A stretch of DNA of 64,000 bases from contig NC_135036.1 in NCBI RefSeq assembly GCF_051020975.1, positions 4,216,001 through 4,280,000 on the forward strand. The letters run 5' to 3'. Position 1 is the first letter of the stretch; every line of letters begins with the position of its first letter. The stretch is from Osmia lignaria lignaria (taxonomy: Eukaryota > Arthropoda > Insecta > Hymenoptera > Megachilidae). The notes under the pieces were generated by a model. The model saw nothing but the letters and a program-made list of their open reading frames with translations, was not told where the DNA came from and ran no database searches. Positions 1-11,719 of this stretch are shown here, piece by piece. Position numbers and translations under genes: made by a program.

Positions 1-365
1 ACATTAACTAAAACAACGGAAAGTTAAATTGCGGACCATGTAGAGAGCCACATTTCTAATTTAATTCTATACTATATGTTATTTTCTTTTTTTAAATACA
101 TGATTTTGTTACTACATGTTAGATTATTATAGTAAAATGTTATTTTATATTTGTATAAAAAATATGCTACCATGTAATATTATGCGTTTTTTAACTCTAT
201 GACGGCGGACCATGGAGAGAGCACAATTCTAATTTAATTCTGTACTTCATATTATTTTCATTTTCTAAATATATAATTTTGTTACTATAACATGTAAGAT
301 TATTATAATAAAATACTATTTTTTTTTGTATAATTTTTTTGTATCCGTCTTACCCCATCCTCCCC
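1..365 (+). mobile_element. Right part of a TIR element carrying two TTAA-MITE cores
   Basis: The window opens inside an element whose complete relative is at 17585-17882. The right terminal inverted repeat is at 342-365 (TCTTACCCCATCCTCCCC). The core GGACCATGGAGAGAGC occurs twice, near 35-50 (one mismatch) and 205-222, about 169 bp apart with similar flanks, so this copy has an internal tandem duplication. The left end is cut off by the window edge. No coding capacity is visible. Confidence 0.6.
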
Positions 366-2160
366 TAATATTGAATCTAGGTTACTAATCTTCTAATGAT
401 CCAACGTCATTCGTAAACGAAGAATGGAGTTATGCATCCGTCATTTAGATAAATGGGGCAAATATGCAAATATTTGCACATTCCGCTGTTGTATGATTCA
501 AAAGAAGAAAAATATGTGAATGTACTATGTTCATTGATAGTTTCTTCTAATACACCGATAAAAGATTTTTAAAATAGTAAATTCTAAATATTAAATCCAT
601 CGATAAGAGTTTACGTAGCTTTTAAACTGATAACCTCGTACGTTTTCATCGTTTACTGTGCGATACACGTAAATAAAGATATTAGACAGCTGTAGTTACG
701 CAATTAATGTCAAAATTAGAGAAACTAATCGCGAAACCTATTTCTCTGATGATTTCAAGAATTAAAAGCCTCTGTGCTTAGAACTCCTGCTTCTCTCAAG
801 AAAAATTTGTTAAAAATAAAAATTATAAAATTGTTCTTTTTCTAACTTATAATTTATAAATGGTGGACTTAGAATACTTATAGATAGATTAATGAACACT
901 TCTAAAATCAATTCTGATCGAGCATTGCTTATTATTTCTCAATTAATATTACGAGGTATTTAAACGGAATGAGTGAAAAATTCCTAGAATTTCCAAGACT
1001 GAAGAGTTGAGAGACTCGAGAATGGCTGAAAATTAAATAACGTGCCCCTCTATCAGCTGTTATCTATTTAGGCTTGCTCAGGCTATCGCTCGCTTGCCCG
1101 GTTACGCTTTCGTGTGCTCGAAAAGCAGGAATTCAGGCCGAGCAACTGGCCATCATAGCCATTTAAAACCCTTCACATACCGTCTCTGATTTCTCAACTA
1201 TGCAAAGAAGCCAGAGATTCCTGAAGAATTCTTATTTACTACGTCTGCAAAATGCTTGCCTTTCGTCGAGCGGAATTTGACACTGCGCGATGTCGTTGCT
1301 TCAATTTCAAAATGTCTCTGAATGTAATTAATTTTCTGAATAACTGTAACATATAGTAAGTCCTATCGTTTCTCGTGGCAAAATTTTGCAACATCCAACA
1401 TGGCTCGTTTTAAAAGAAACCAACGCGAATTCCAAAGACTATTTTCAGACGAAGATCTAACAATCTTTTTTTTTTTTTTCACGCCAATGATTCACAAGAC
1501 TTATTATCAGAGTAGAGTTCAAAACTCAAAAAATTACTCAGACACTTGTGTTGTTATTTATTTCGATTTTATTGATCCTCTGAGTCACCCTGGTTTCTTT
1601 TCTTTTTTAAACGTTCTTCTTTTTCATAGGTTTATATTATTATGTAACCAAACGAAATCCTTTTGATAACGTTGCTTCCTTTTATCTGATAAAAGGAACA
1701 CTTTCGCATTCTGACTTTTAATGAATTGATGATGCGAGATTAGATAATAAATGAAATGCGTTTTACCACTCGTGGGACGATATGAATTTCTTCGATTTTA
1801 ATCAAAAATTATTTGGATGTTGAAAATTCATTATTCAGCTGGGCGGGGGGGGTTAATCCTTGTACAGCTGAAAGAACAACTGAGTACGTGGCCATAAATA
1901 CCTGTACTTATACAAACGAGAATACATATGAATATATAGCAAACACTATCGAACAGTAAGAGATTATTTACACTAGCGCTTGTTGTGCTACGAGAAGGGC
2001 TATGAGTGAATGACCTCTTACTGTTTTGTACTGTTTGATTGTGTTTACACATACACATTCATATGGGATCATATGTGTTCTTCTAATCGTGAGTCAGCTG
2101 TTCGTTCAGTTGTCTATAGATATACAGGTCATTGCGGAAGTTCAGCACTTAAATTTATTT
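366..2160. other. AT-rich sequence, no gene recognised
   Basis: No recognisable coding exon on either strand. The 88-codon open frame at 1400-1666 contains a poly-T-derived phenylalanine run and matches nothing I know. If CycD continues leftwards, this lies in or beyond its second intron. Confidence 0.5.
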
Positions 2161-2620
2161 TTATTCTAAAATTCTAAAATTTGAAAACTTTGATACTTCG
2201 GAGTTTGGAAATTGCAAAATTTCAAATTTAGAACATTTCGAAATTTGAAAATTCCGTAATTCTAGGATTCTAGGATTCAAAAATTCCAAATTCCTAAATT
2301 TCCAAAGTTCCAAATTTCCAATAAGCAATCTTCCAAATTTCCAAATATCCAATTTGCAGAGTTCCAAACTTCCAAAGTTTCAGAGTTTCTAAATTCCTAA
2401 ATTTCCAAATTTCCAATTTGCAGAGTTCCAAATTTCCAAAGCCTCAAAATTTCCAAATTTCTAAAGACCCGAAGCTCCAAATTTCCAAATATCCAATTTG
2501 CAGAATTTCAAATTTCCAAGACCTCAAAGTTTCCAAATTTCTAAAGTCACAAAGCTCCAAATTTTCAGATATCCAATTTGCAAAGTTTTCAAATTTCCAA
2601 ATTTCAAATTCCAAAATTAC
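2161..2620. repeat. Degenerate minisatellite built on TTTCCAAA
   Basis: About 460 bp made almost entirely of variants of AAATTTCCAAA. A longer unit is marked by CCAATTTGCAGAGTTCCAAA-like segments near 2348, 2413, 2491 and 2571, so the period is about 65-80 bp. Open frames on both strands (2161-2367, 2418-2663, 2444-2638) are products of the repeat and are not genes. Short pieces with the same composition occur near 53120-53185, 60590-60630 and 61545-61610. Confidence 0.85.
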
Positions 2621-2640
2621 GTCAATGATCATACCCACGA

Positions 2641-3337
2641 CTGAACCTACTACGCCTAATTAAAATAAGTGAAATCTCCAAAACATTCTCTCCCAGCATC
2701 TTAGAAAACCTCAAATAAACCAAAGGACAGAATATATGGGTTAACTTGAAATTCCACTAGTGACAAAAGAGATACATAAAATGATTGTAACGTCAACGTG
2801 TGTCCGTGGAAAAAACAGGCGTAAAGGCCAGTACGTATGATAATCGATAATGTTATCGATGGCACGTTTTTATCAGTGGTTCAAGATTCGGCGATTTAAC
2901 GGTCTCGTTGAGGGAACAGCGTTTCCTCTCTTTCTATTTGATACCGATTTGCCAAATGGTCGGGAAAGAAATGTACCGTAAATTTCTCCTATGAAACTTT
3001 CATGCCATTAGCATACGAGCACGTGAATTGATACAGCTTGCGATACATTTCAACGACAAGAGGAAATTCACGGCACTTCGCACCGCTGACTTCACCGTAT
3101 TTGATCCAGCTGACGATTTGCTTCCGATCGCAAACAGCCACGCGATCGCATATACCCGAAATAAAGAAAGGGGCACAACGAATTTGTCCTTTTGTTTTTC
3201 TCACCTTTCGCGAAGAGGTTGTTATTCGAATAACAAATAGGATAACGTAAGGTTATCGATTCCTATATAATAATATTTAATACAATAAAATGCGTTCCTT
3301 AGATAATAAACTATAATTCTATTTAGAACAAGAAGTA
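2641..3337. other. No gene recognised; one GC-richer patch
   Basis: A GC-richer patch at about 3000-3230 is open in three frames (two plus, one minus) of 70-71 codons. None resembles a cyclin C-terminal exon or any other family I recognise. Confidence 0.4.
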
Positions 3338-3528
3338 TTAAAATAGTAGAGCTTGAGTCAATCGTGACCCATACAAGGTTATTCAAACAAAACAGTTTCA
3401 TGTATTGAGAAGAAGAATTTTCAAAGTGATAGTGTAAAATTTTGGAAATGAAAATAATATGAAATTGGAGCTTTTTCCAGGATTCGTCGTCTTGGGACTT
3501 TCTCCATGGTCCGCCGTATGAGTGTTAA
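3338..3528 (-). mobile_element. TTAA-type MITE copy, upstream of a second repeat module
   Basis: Contains GTCAATCGTGACCC (about 3358-3371), the AGTGTAAAATTTTGGAAATG segment and the reverse core TTTCTCCATGGTCCGCCG, ending at TTAA 3525-3528. It is one copy of the abundant MITE family defined best at 29931-30144. The order relative to the module at 3561-3735 is repeated at 54364-54915. Confidence 0.6.
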
Positions 3529-3560
3529 GAAACACATTCTATTGTGTTCCTTACCCTATA

Positions 3561-3735
3561 TATAATTTTCTTGCTCCCCACTCGAATCTTACAATAATTA
3601 CATTCATGTCGGCAACGCCAAGTTAATTTTTATTAGTTGGCAAGCGAGCATTTGCCCGCGGGGGCAACTTATTAGGGCACACCCTCTCTGTCTCCCGACC
3701 TGATCGCAAAAATTAAAAAAAATTAAAAAGAAAAA
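3561..3735 (+). repeat. Dispersed module with A-rich end (copy 1 of 2)
   Basis: About 170 bp running from TTGCTCCCCACTC through CATTCATGTCGG, GCGAGCATTTGCCCGC and CACACCCTCTCT to CTCCCGACCT, followed by an A-rich tail. It matches 54725-54915 over most of its length. The A-rich end is SINE-like, but I see no clear Pol III A and B boxes, so the class is open. Confidence 0.55.
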
Positions 3736-4633
3736 AGTATTCCTTACCCTTTATATAGATTTTTAGTTTTGAATTACAGAAATTATTAACTCTGATCGGA
3801 GGGTCACCTTGACCCACCTTAATTCCTTGTAACGAAAGATCGTATCTTTTCCAATTCGACGAAGAAAGCCGAACTTATTTTTATCGTTAACTTATCGCGA
3901 CGGAGATCTTTTACCAAAAATCAAGACAGTGAAGGATATCACCATATGTTTCTACGCCGAATACTCACTCACGAGTATTCTACCTCGACGACTTTATCGT
4001 GCACAACAGTGCAATTAACGATAAGACTGGCACGTTTTCATTAACGCCTAGTGTTTTATCACTGGAAGGTAATACTGCTTACCAACAGGATTTTCTTTCT
4101 TTCTGTTATCGTCAAAATGATCGAAAAGACCATATTAAGTGTGACAATAATTATCACTTGGAATCGACGATGCGAGATGTGCATTTGTAGGGGAAATTTT
4201 TGGGGATGATAAAATTTGTCTGAACTATATGAAATTCCAATATGGTAAATCATGATAAAAGGTAGTAAAAATATATTATTTTTGTTGATAATGTCATAAA
4301 ACAAAGTACATGTATTAAAATATTGAAGAGATTACTGTATCATTAATCGTTTCTTTCTTTCCGCAAAATACGTAGTTTATGATTATTTTTCATTAATTTA
4401 TGAATTACTATTTAGAATTTAGAATTTGAGGAAGGGGAGGTAAAATATATTATTACACAGGGTGACAAAATTCCTAGGCTCAGCCCTGCCTGGAATGACA
4501 CCCAATTTTTTTTTTTATTTACCAGTGATTTAATTTGAATATAAATCTTCTTTTTTTCTTCTTTTAAATTCAATCCATATTCATCCAGCATGCACGAAAA
4601 AAAAACATTAATAAAATCATTACTAACACTTAC
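3736..4633. other. Start of CycD intron 2 (minus strand), no exon seen
   Basis: Lies directly downstream of the exon 2 donor in the gene's direction. I looked on the minus strand for the next cyclin D exon (the WELLVL...KLKWD region of the cyclin box) and did not find it here or farther left. GGGTCACCTTGACCC at 3801-3815 is an inverted repeat with a 3-bp spacer. Confidence 0.5.
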
Positions 4634-4849
4634 CCACAAGTCATCCATGGTGATAGAGTTATCCGTGTAGAAAACGAGCACCTCAGCGGTGAGTGGCGAT
4701 GGTTCTCGGAGTTTCGAGGCGAGAAGAAGACAAGCAGTTCCTAGCAGCTGCAGCTGCGACTTCCTGATCGGGCAGATCGAAAGGAACCTGTCGACGTAGT
4801 TCATCGAAAGGGGAAAGACCTCGTCCTGGCATTTCTGTTCCTCGCATAC
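4634..4849 (-). CDS. CycD: Cyclin D, exon 2 (residues 67-138, cyclin box)
   Basis: Encodes 72 codons from VCEEQKC to DDLW. The acceptor is CAG before GTATGCGAG and the donor is TGG followed by GTAAGTG. Both ends are phase 0, and the exon is 216 nt, the same length as exon 2 of vertebrate D-cyclin genes. It holds the centre of the first cyclin fold: MNYVDRFLS, LQLLGTACLLLASK, SPLTAE and YTDNSI. Lys112 (in ASK) aligns with the cyclin D1 lysine needed for CDK4/6 binding. Cyclin D activates CDK4/6 in G1 to phosphorylate Rb-family proteins. An open frame runs on past the donor to 4412, but that stretch is intron. The following exons are outside the window to the left. Confidence 0.95.
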
Positions 4850-5248
4850 CTGTCACCGATCATCAACCAACAGATTACAATCCTGTTCTTCGTCTCGTCG
4901 ACCCCATAGGCCGTATCGTGTGTACAAAGGGGTGAAAAGGGGTTGCTTTTAACAAATTCATCCAAAGGGATGGAGATGCTTGGAAATTGGGCGACTATCA
5001 ATGACTCCATCTGAATTTCAATGGAATCGAATTTCTACCTGACTATATAAAGAGATTTTAGTAATTTTGTTAAGGGTTGAAATCTTATAACTTGTTGCAT
5101 TGGGATTCATCGATAGTCGGCTGCTCGAGAAATAAAGGAAATGCAGGTCGAACCGGATTTCCTGCATTGGCGCTTAAATTGAACAATTGCAAAAAAAATG
5201 ATTAATTGTAAAGGAATTAAGACTTTTCCAATTGCAAAAGAACCTAGG

Positions 5249-5290
5249 ACGGCGGACCATGGAGAGAGCGTTGAGTTTATTAACCAGTTA
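5249..5290 (+). mobile_element. TTAA-MITE core fragment
   Basis: GACGGCGGACCATGGAGAGA followed by GCG, then sequence that no longer follows the family. Only the terminal part of the element remains. Confidence 0.5.
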
Positions 5291-5934
5291 ACTGCGCTTG
5301 ACGTGTGTAATACACGTCTGGTAAAATAAAAAATTACCATTGACTATAAAAACACGAAATTTTAATGAGATGAAATAAAAATGTCATTTAGTGATATTTT
5401 TCCTTTATATTACCAATAGAACTGCAATGTATTTTACATGTGTCGTATGAAAAAAAATTAATTATTCTCCTTGGTATATTGGATATTTCCCATACAATGT
5501 ATTATTTTTTACAAATTGAGTTAATTATTTTCCTTAATGCATCTGGTATTCTCCGATTTGTTTCGTATACTTTAATTTCTTAAAATTATTTTCCTTTCCT
5601 TAATTTTTCATGTTTATAAATTTTATTATTTTTTGACAATTTTTAAATTTTTAATTCAATAAAACATACGGCCTGTTTTATTTATCATAATATCCGAATA
5701 GAGAGCCCTAATTATAATTAAATTTTGTATACTTATACTCTTAGACCCCACCATACCGATTAGGGGTTAAATATCGTGGCTAATTAATCACCTCTAGAGC
5801 ACAGGTCAGGAACCTTCGTTTGTGTTTTCAACGTATTCTCCGCCAGAATATAGAATCAATGTTGGAAAGAGTGTAACGACTTTCCAAAGATTCTAATTCG
5901 AGGGATTGAAATAATTTTCGTCTAATTAATCCTT

Positions 5935-6050
5935 GAAAAAGTTTTATATATTAGATGAATAATTTTTAAAAGAACTGTGTAAAATTTAGAAAATGGAAAT
6001 AATATGAAATACAAAACTATATTGTGGCTCTTTCCATGGTCGGTCGACGA
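5935..6050 (-). mobile_element. TTAA-MITE partial copy
   Basis: Family segments in order: TTTTATATATTAGATGAATA, AACTGTGTAAAATTTAGAAA, ATGGAAATAATATGAAATAC and GTGGCTCTTTCCATGGTCGG. The end with GGGTCA...TGACCC is missing. Confidence 0.6.
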
Positions 6051-6639
6051 GGATTCAACTAAAATAAAGTTAAATTGTCAAATTTTCATTTTTCGATCGA
6101 AGTAATAATAAACAATGATGCGTTTATAAAATTATCTACGTAAATTTAACTTATCGAAAGAAACAGAAATTTCATCATTTTCTATTAGCCTGTTATGTGA
6201 TATAGGGGTTGACGAAAATTTTCTAGGGAGGGTTCAGAGAAATCCCACCGGTTGCTTTCGACCGGTGAGTGCAGCCATACGAATCGATTTATTGAGCGTG
6301 ACCAACGTTTTCTACCCTTTTCCAACACCCCTCTATACTCCTAATTGCTTCATGACGCGTATACCACGACCAATTAGTACCAGCGACTTAACAAAATAAT
6401 TGTCTGCGCCCTATCATCGATTAAACGTCGCGTTTGGAGGGTGCGTAGCTACCTTCGCTAGTTCAGCTTAAGAAAAAAAAGGGGAGGAATATTTTTGCAA
6501 CAGAGTGAAGCGAGGATTCGAAGGTAAATGCGAAGTACAGAATTTCATTATCCTTTTTTTATGGAAATATTTTAATAATGGAGGTTTTGAAGTGAAAATT
6601 GAAATTCAGGAAATGGTAATTTGATTAAATTGCAATTTT

Positions 6640-6999
6640 GTGAAATACAAATTTGGAAAATTACAATTTTGTGAACCTAAAATTTGGGGACCAGAAGCTT
6701 CACGAAATTTAAATCTGGCTGAAAATGGAACGATTCGACAAATTTTAATTTGCGAAAAGAGGTCGTTCTATCAGCGGCCTGTTGCAAAAATAAAAGTCCT
6801 CGACGATTACGTCGTGCATCTGTTCAAATATTACAGAAGGTTAGCTCGAACTTGTGGTGGGATATCACGATTACAACTTAAAATTAAACGCCATTATCAT
6901 AAAATTCAATACCTCACAGAAATTGCAAAATACGATGATTTATTGAAGGTTTATTTAATTCATAAATCAAGGAACATTTTGCATTTACCGCCACGATAA
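6640..6999 (+). other. 119-codon open frame in CycD intron 1, unrecognised
   Basis: The frame is antisense to CycD and reads MKYKFGKLQF at the start and HKSRNILHLPPR at the end. It is the longest open frame in the AT-rich intron. I see no domain, signal peptide or membrane segment, and its first 20 or so codons come from an AT-rich repetitive stretch. Tyr/Lys/Ile-rich composition is what random AT-rich sequence gives. It could be a short exon of an unknown gene, but I consider it chance. Confidence 0.15.
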
Positions 7000-8373
7000 G
7001 TACTCCAACTCTCTCTTTATATCAGTGACAAAAAAAAAAAGAATGACAGTGATACTTTAAATTAATAACCATAATTAATTTTCTCGAACATAACATTTCA
7101 TTGTGAATGTTTTATTTTTTCAATTACAAAGAAATAAAAAAATATTAATATACACTACTGATTATTTAATAAAGATTTGAAGCTATCAATTTACCTACTT
7201 GCCCAAAAAATTATAATTAAGCAAATAAAAAACTCATTTGAAAACACATTTATAGAATATTGCCTTATGATTCTGTGTGTAAAATAAAAAGTATCTAACG
7301 TGACACGCGACATTATGCAAATGTTTCAGGGTTAAAAATATATTTTTTCTTTAGTCGCTTAACAAATCGTTGACAGGATGTCGTATTTTCGTCGTGGTCA
7401 AAGTTAAGAAACCTCAGAAAATTTTAAATAAAATCTAAACTGATTCAGCTATATTTAAATACACGATAAACAACTTTTATTCTAATTTCGTCTGCTCTAA
7501 TATTTCAACGAAAAATTAATAGAAAACGAAACACTTCGATTATGTAAAACTGAACTTGAAATGTGCAAAATAAAATCGTGAAAAAAAAGAGAAATCAGTT
7601 CAGGTAGAAGTTAATGAAGTATCTTGAATTAGAATAATTAACGTTTCTGCTCTAAAAGGATTTCGTTTTCGAAATGTCATGGCATTTTCGAAGGAAGCAA
7701 ATCGACGTTCAATAACGCATTACAGCGATAAAGTTGAACTTATTCCGAAGAGAATGATTTTTCAGTTTTGATTTTTCAATGTAAAACATTGCTTTGATTC
7801 GGTGTTTGATAAATGTAAAAATGAACGAGATAAGAGGAACTCTCGAGATACAGAATTTTTTAAAAATCTTTTTAAATATAAATAAATATGACGAAAGAAA
7901 TTTTGATGGTCTCAGAATACAACAATCCCCGAAAATAATCAGATTTTGATAAGTCCGAGGGACATTGGAAAGTCTCAATAACTGTAATAAAATTACTTTC
8001 AAAAGATTGAAAAACTTTCCACAGCTTTTAGTACTTATCGAGACTCTCGAGAGATCTGTATCAAGACTTTCGAGTCCTTTGAGATATGAATATTAAAAAT
8101 TGTTAATTGAATTCACGAATTATGACCCAATTAATTTATTTTTTTGAAAGAACATGTCTTCACAAAAAATATCGATCTTTCTAACGATAAACGATAAGAT
8201 ATGGATCCAAGGATTCATACTAAATACTTCGAAAATTATTTAACAAATTGATTGATTAAAAAAATGTTAAAAAAGATAGATATTAATTTAAATTACTGCT
8301 AAACAGAAGCGAACGATTCGATTCTACTGTCATGTCTTACCACGACCGTTTCTACTGCGCCAGTCACCTCGAA

Positions 8374-8510
8374 CAGACCATGGAAAGAGCCACCACTTTA
8401 ATTTAATTCTATACCTTCTTTATATTATTTTCATTTTCTAAATTTTACACTGTTCCTTTAAAAATGATTCTTCCAATATATGAAACCCTTTTGTTCAGAA
8501 ATGTTGCATT
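8374..8510 (+). mobile_element. TTAA-MITE partial copy
   Basis: CAGACCATGGAAAGAGCCAC is followed by the family's TTTAATTTAATTCTATACC, TTCATTTTCTAAATTTTACA and CCTTTAAAAATGATTCTTCC segments, then decays. Confidence 0.6.
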
Positions 8511-9137
8511 TGTAAAATAGAATGATTGTACGCTGAGTAATTGTAATTGTAACCTGTCTGACTATATACAGACTTTTCTACTGTAGCAGTGAACGTATTA
8601 AGCTCAGACAATACAACAAACCATCCGAATCCTGTTGCACGATTAAATTAATATTATTTATGAAAATTGACTAATCTCAAGCTAGAAGTTAACAGTGTTA
8701 TTAAATTTTTTTAAGCAGCAGTAACAAGGTTTTTAATAAACCAAATCAATATCAATTATAATACTTAACGGATCAAGTTATATGCAGCTTAATAAAAGTG
8801 AACAATCTATGGTAAATAAGTACACTGTCCCACAGAAGGAAAAAAACTGTATGTATTATCATTCACCAGCAACATCTGAGAAGGGTTGAACGTGCAAGAT
8901 GCTCGATAAGTTATGCGAAGCATAGCCGAGATGGAAGCAGAAAACGAGCTAAAGCAATTCGACCGACGAATGCTTCTCTAATGCCAAAGAATTCAAAGCA
9001 ATGGACTTCGACACGCGTGTAAGTACATTCGCGATCAAATCAGACTTCACCGGGAAAATGGTAACGCCCCGGGTTCTCACCCTTCCCCTTAGGCGTTCGC
9101 GAGGAGAATGACGCTGCAGGGGAGAAGATTCTATATA

Positions 9138-9943
9138 CAGGGTGTCCTGGCTGAAGTGTGACAGACCCGTAACTATTAATGATAAAAAAATGATTGATAT
9201 GGAAATTGCACGATAAAATATGAACTGTTTGGGCCGAAATAAAAAATTTGTTGCTTTATTAGTTTAAGGAATATGATGGTCAAATTTTCTTTTTAAATGG
9301 AACTATATATATTTTTTTTCGGATTATGTGATAGTGCTTTTCAAGATGAATTTATTAAACTTGAATGTATACACCCAATTTGGCTGTGTTTCCGAATGCC
9401 CCCCCCAATTGAGAACTCAGGTTCGGTATATAACCTAAATTGACCACAAGAAACCGATTAAAGTTGGTTTCAGAGCTGGATGTCTTACCATTTCGAGATA
9501 TTGTGGTAAGGTTAGGTTAGGTTAAGTTCGGTTCCGTGTATGCGCAGTATCGAATAGCATATGTTCAGTATCGAATAGCGCATACGTAGTCCCAAAATTG
9601 TACACAAATTTCTTACCACGATGTCTCAAAAACGGTAAAACATCCAGCTCTGAAATCAACTTTAATCGGTTTCTTGTGATCAATTTAGGTTATATACCGA
9701 ACCTGAGTTCTCAATTTTGGGGGGTCATTTGAAAACTTATCCCCCGATTTGAATTAGTTTTCAAGATATAACGTTTACAAAATCAATTTTGAGTGGAGCC
9801 GTCTCGGTTTGAGTAGCAAGTAGTAAAAGCGATCCTATTGGTGCGGTAAGACACAATAATTTTCAATAATAAAATCAATAATCTTTTGTCTCATTAATAG
9901 TTACGGAATAACGGATCTGTCATACTTCTGTCGGGACACCCTG
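9138..9943 (+). mobile_element. CAGGGTGTCC-ended element inserted into copy 1
   Basis: Ends are inverted: CAGGGTGTCCTGGCTGAAGT on the left and the complement of CAGGGTGTCCCGACAGAAGT on the right. The repeat continues through TGACAG and CCGTAACTATTAATGA. TATATA flanks both sides (9132-9137 and 9944-9949). The related elements at 35521 and 61728 have an uninterrupted TATATATAGATCT at this place, which shows the empty site. No transposase is seen. Superfamily uncertain; a TA-type target suggests Tc1/mariner-like. Confidence 0.75.
9385..9745. mobile_element. Foldback element with 21-bp satellite and TTAGG core, copy 1
   Basis: Two arms of about 130 bp in inverted orientation begin with TTTCCGAATG-like ends and share AACTCAGGTTCGGTATATAA, AAGAAACCGATTAAAGTTGG and CAGAGCTGGATGTCTTACC-like blocks. 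Between them lie AAGGTTAGGTTAGGTTAAG (TTAGG type) and about two units of a 21-bp repeat (GCGCAGTATCGAATAGCATA). The second copy is at 59587-60008. It sits inside the 9138-9943 element, so it is the youngest layer of the nest. Confidence 0.8.
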
Positions 9944-11278
9944 TATATACGTCCGTAACCCCCACCACTTGCGTACAAACGTTTGCGCGGGAAAATTTAA
10001 ATTGCATAATACAATTTACCTTGTTATTCGTACTTTTCCATTTATATACCAAATGTTATAATATATAATAAGTAAAAATGATTTTATTTTCTGTCTAAAT
10101 TACTTCTAATATTAATATTTTCCTAAAGAAGCCTGATTTGATCGCGAGTGTACACGCGAAGCCAGAGTCCAGTCACGTTCCCATCGTAGCCGTGTGCTCC
10201 AAGGCCGACTTTACAAACCTTTCTGATCGTTGCAATTAATCGTGCAAAAAAATCAATCGACGCCCGAATAACAGCGGGCCTTGAACCACTAATCGCGGGA
10301 AACTGTTCTGGAGAAATGACCGCAAGGCTTCGTGAAACGTTTAACCCTTTGCTCTAACGTTTGATGGATAATAATTGAATCTGCGAATCAAAGAATAATG
10401 CAAGTCCAAAATTTTTAGACATTAATTAACCCTCAAACGGGTTAAAAGTTCATCGTGTGCCCAAGAAATCGAGATAAATTCCAAAAATTTCCAACGTATT
10501 CTTAATAAATAGATTCGTATTTAATTTTCTGATAATTAGATGTGCAAAATCGATAAAAAGTGAAAGTATCGCATTAGAATTCGTGGACAGATGGCAAATT
10601 TAAAAATTCTTATTTCAAATTCAAATGTCTTCGAATCTAATTACTTCCTCGAATGTCAAAAATTAATCAACCATTTAATCTAATGATTTATCATCAAAGT
10701 GTGAGGTTTAAGATTAAATATACATACGTGTTTTAAGATAAAGACGATGGTTATTTAACGAACGAATGAATTAGAATTACTAAACGATTTATAATATACA
10801 ATTGAATTTTTCAGACAACCATTTAACAGAACCTATCTATCTCTGAAACAGTCAATGTATTACATAAGAAATTAACGCGTTATCTTAGCACATAGATTAG
10901 ATAGGTCCTTGTTATTCTTATCAATATTTATGAAATGACCTATACAACCTCGGGATTTTTAAATATCTCACAGTCTAGTTTTCGTGATGAAACGTGACCG
11001 TCGATGGTTAATTACGGGCGGAATGCGATGATATTCAACAACGATTTCTAATTTAACAAGAGTTACATCATTAGAAAGCGTGGGGATTCTGGATGTACAA
11101 GTTCCTCGCTTTCAACTAATCAATTTCTTTATGAATTCGAATCGAAAACAAGCTTGTGCAACCTTAACGTTGATTTTAGGACAAATTTTCTATAACTAAA
11201 ATAAGATACTGCTTAAATGCAATAAATTTAAAAAAGAAAATTATTTTTCTACAATAAATTAAGCACGCCGATAGATGA

Positions 11279-11719
11279 ACAGAGCCCAGTAGATTGACGA
11301 TGGTATATTAATTGATAATGATAAGAAAACTAGATTTTTAATTCATTTTGTAGAAAAAACATTTATTATTTCATAGAAGAAACATTTTTTATGAAAATTT
11401 GTTTTGTACACAAAGAATATTTATTATTAAACATAAGACAGGTATGTAATGTATGATTGTAAAAATAATATTAGAAATTTATAAATAAACATGTAAATTA
11501 GCTCTATCGTACATCTAATGGTAATACTTGCTATTTAGTACAATTTTCATCATTTTACGCTTGAACAAATTAATTTCTCTACGTGCAATTAATTTTTTCT
11601 TTAAATTTAAATATTTTTGAGTACAAAACTTCTGATTTTTTTTATAAAACAAATATTTCTAAAAAAACTTAATATAAATTTCAGAATTAGTTAAACTGTC
11701 CATCTACTGGTCTGTTTAC
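11279..11719. mobile_element. Probable inverted-repeat element in CycD intron 1
   Basis: AACAGAGCCCAGTAGATTGA on the left is mirrored by TCCATCTACTGGTCTGTTTA on the right (complement AACAGACCAGTAGATGGA). The interior is AT-rich and non-coding. Arms are short and imperfect, so ends and class are uncertain. Confidence 0.45.

Larger units (their letters stand above)
9018..10152 (+). mobile_element. TIR element (GCGATCAAATCAG family), copy 1, interrupted
   Basis: Terminal inverted repeats: left ATTCGCGATCAAATCAGACT (9028-9047) and right GCCTGATTTGATCGCGAGTG (10131-10150). ACACGCG occurs just outside both ends (9011-9017 and 10152-10158) and may be the target duplication. Shared internal blocks (CCCACCACTTGCGTA, AACGTTTGCGCGGGAAAATT) identify relatives at 35521-36802 and 61728-62018. 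Without the insertion at 9138-9943 the element would be about 330 bp. It is non-coding, hence a MITE-like non-autonomous element. Confidence 0.75.

Noticed and set aside
1..4411. Possible further CycD exons on the minus strand
   Set aside because: No stretch encodes the WELLVL...LKWD part of the cyclin box or the C-terminal PEST region; the remaining exons must lie outside the window.
4412..4633. Open frame continuing from CycD exon 2
   Set aside because: It runs through GTAAGTG, a strong donor, and the translation stops resembling a cyclin at once (VSVSNDFINVFF), so it is intron.
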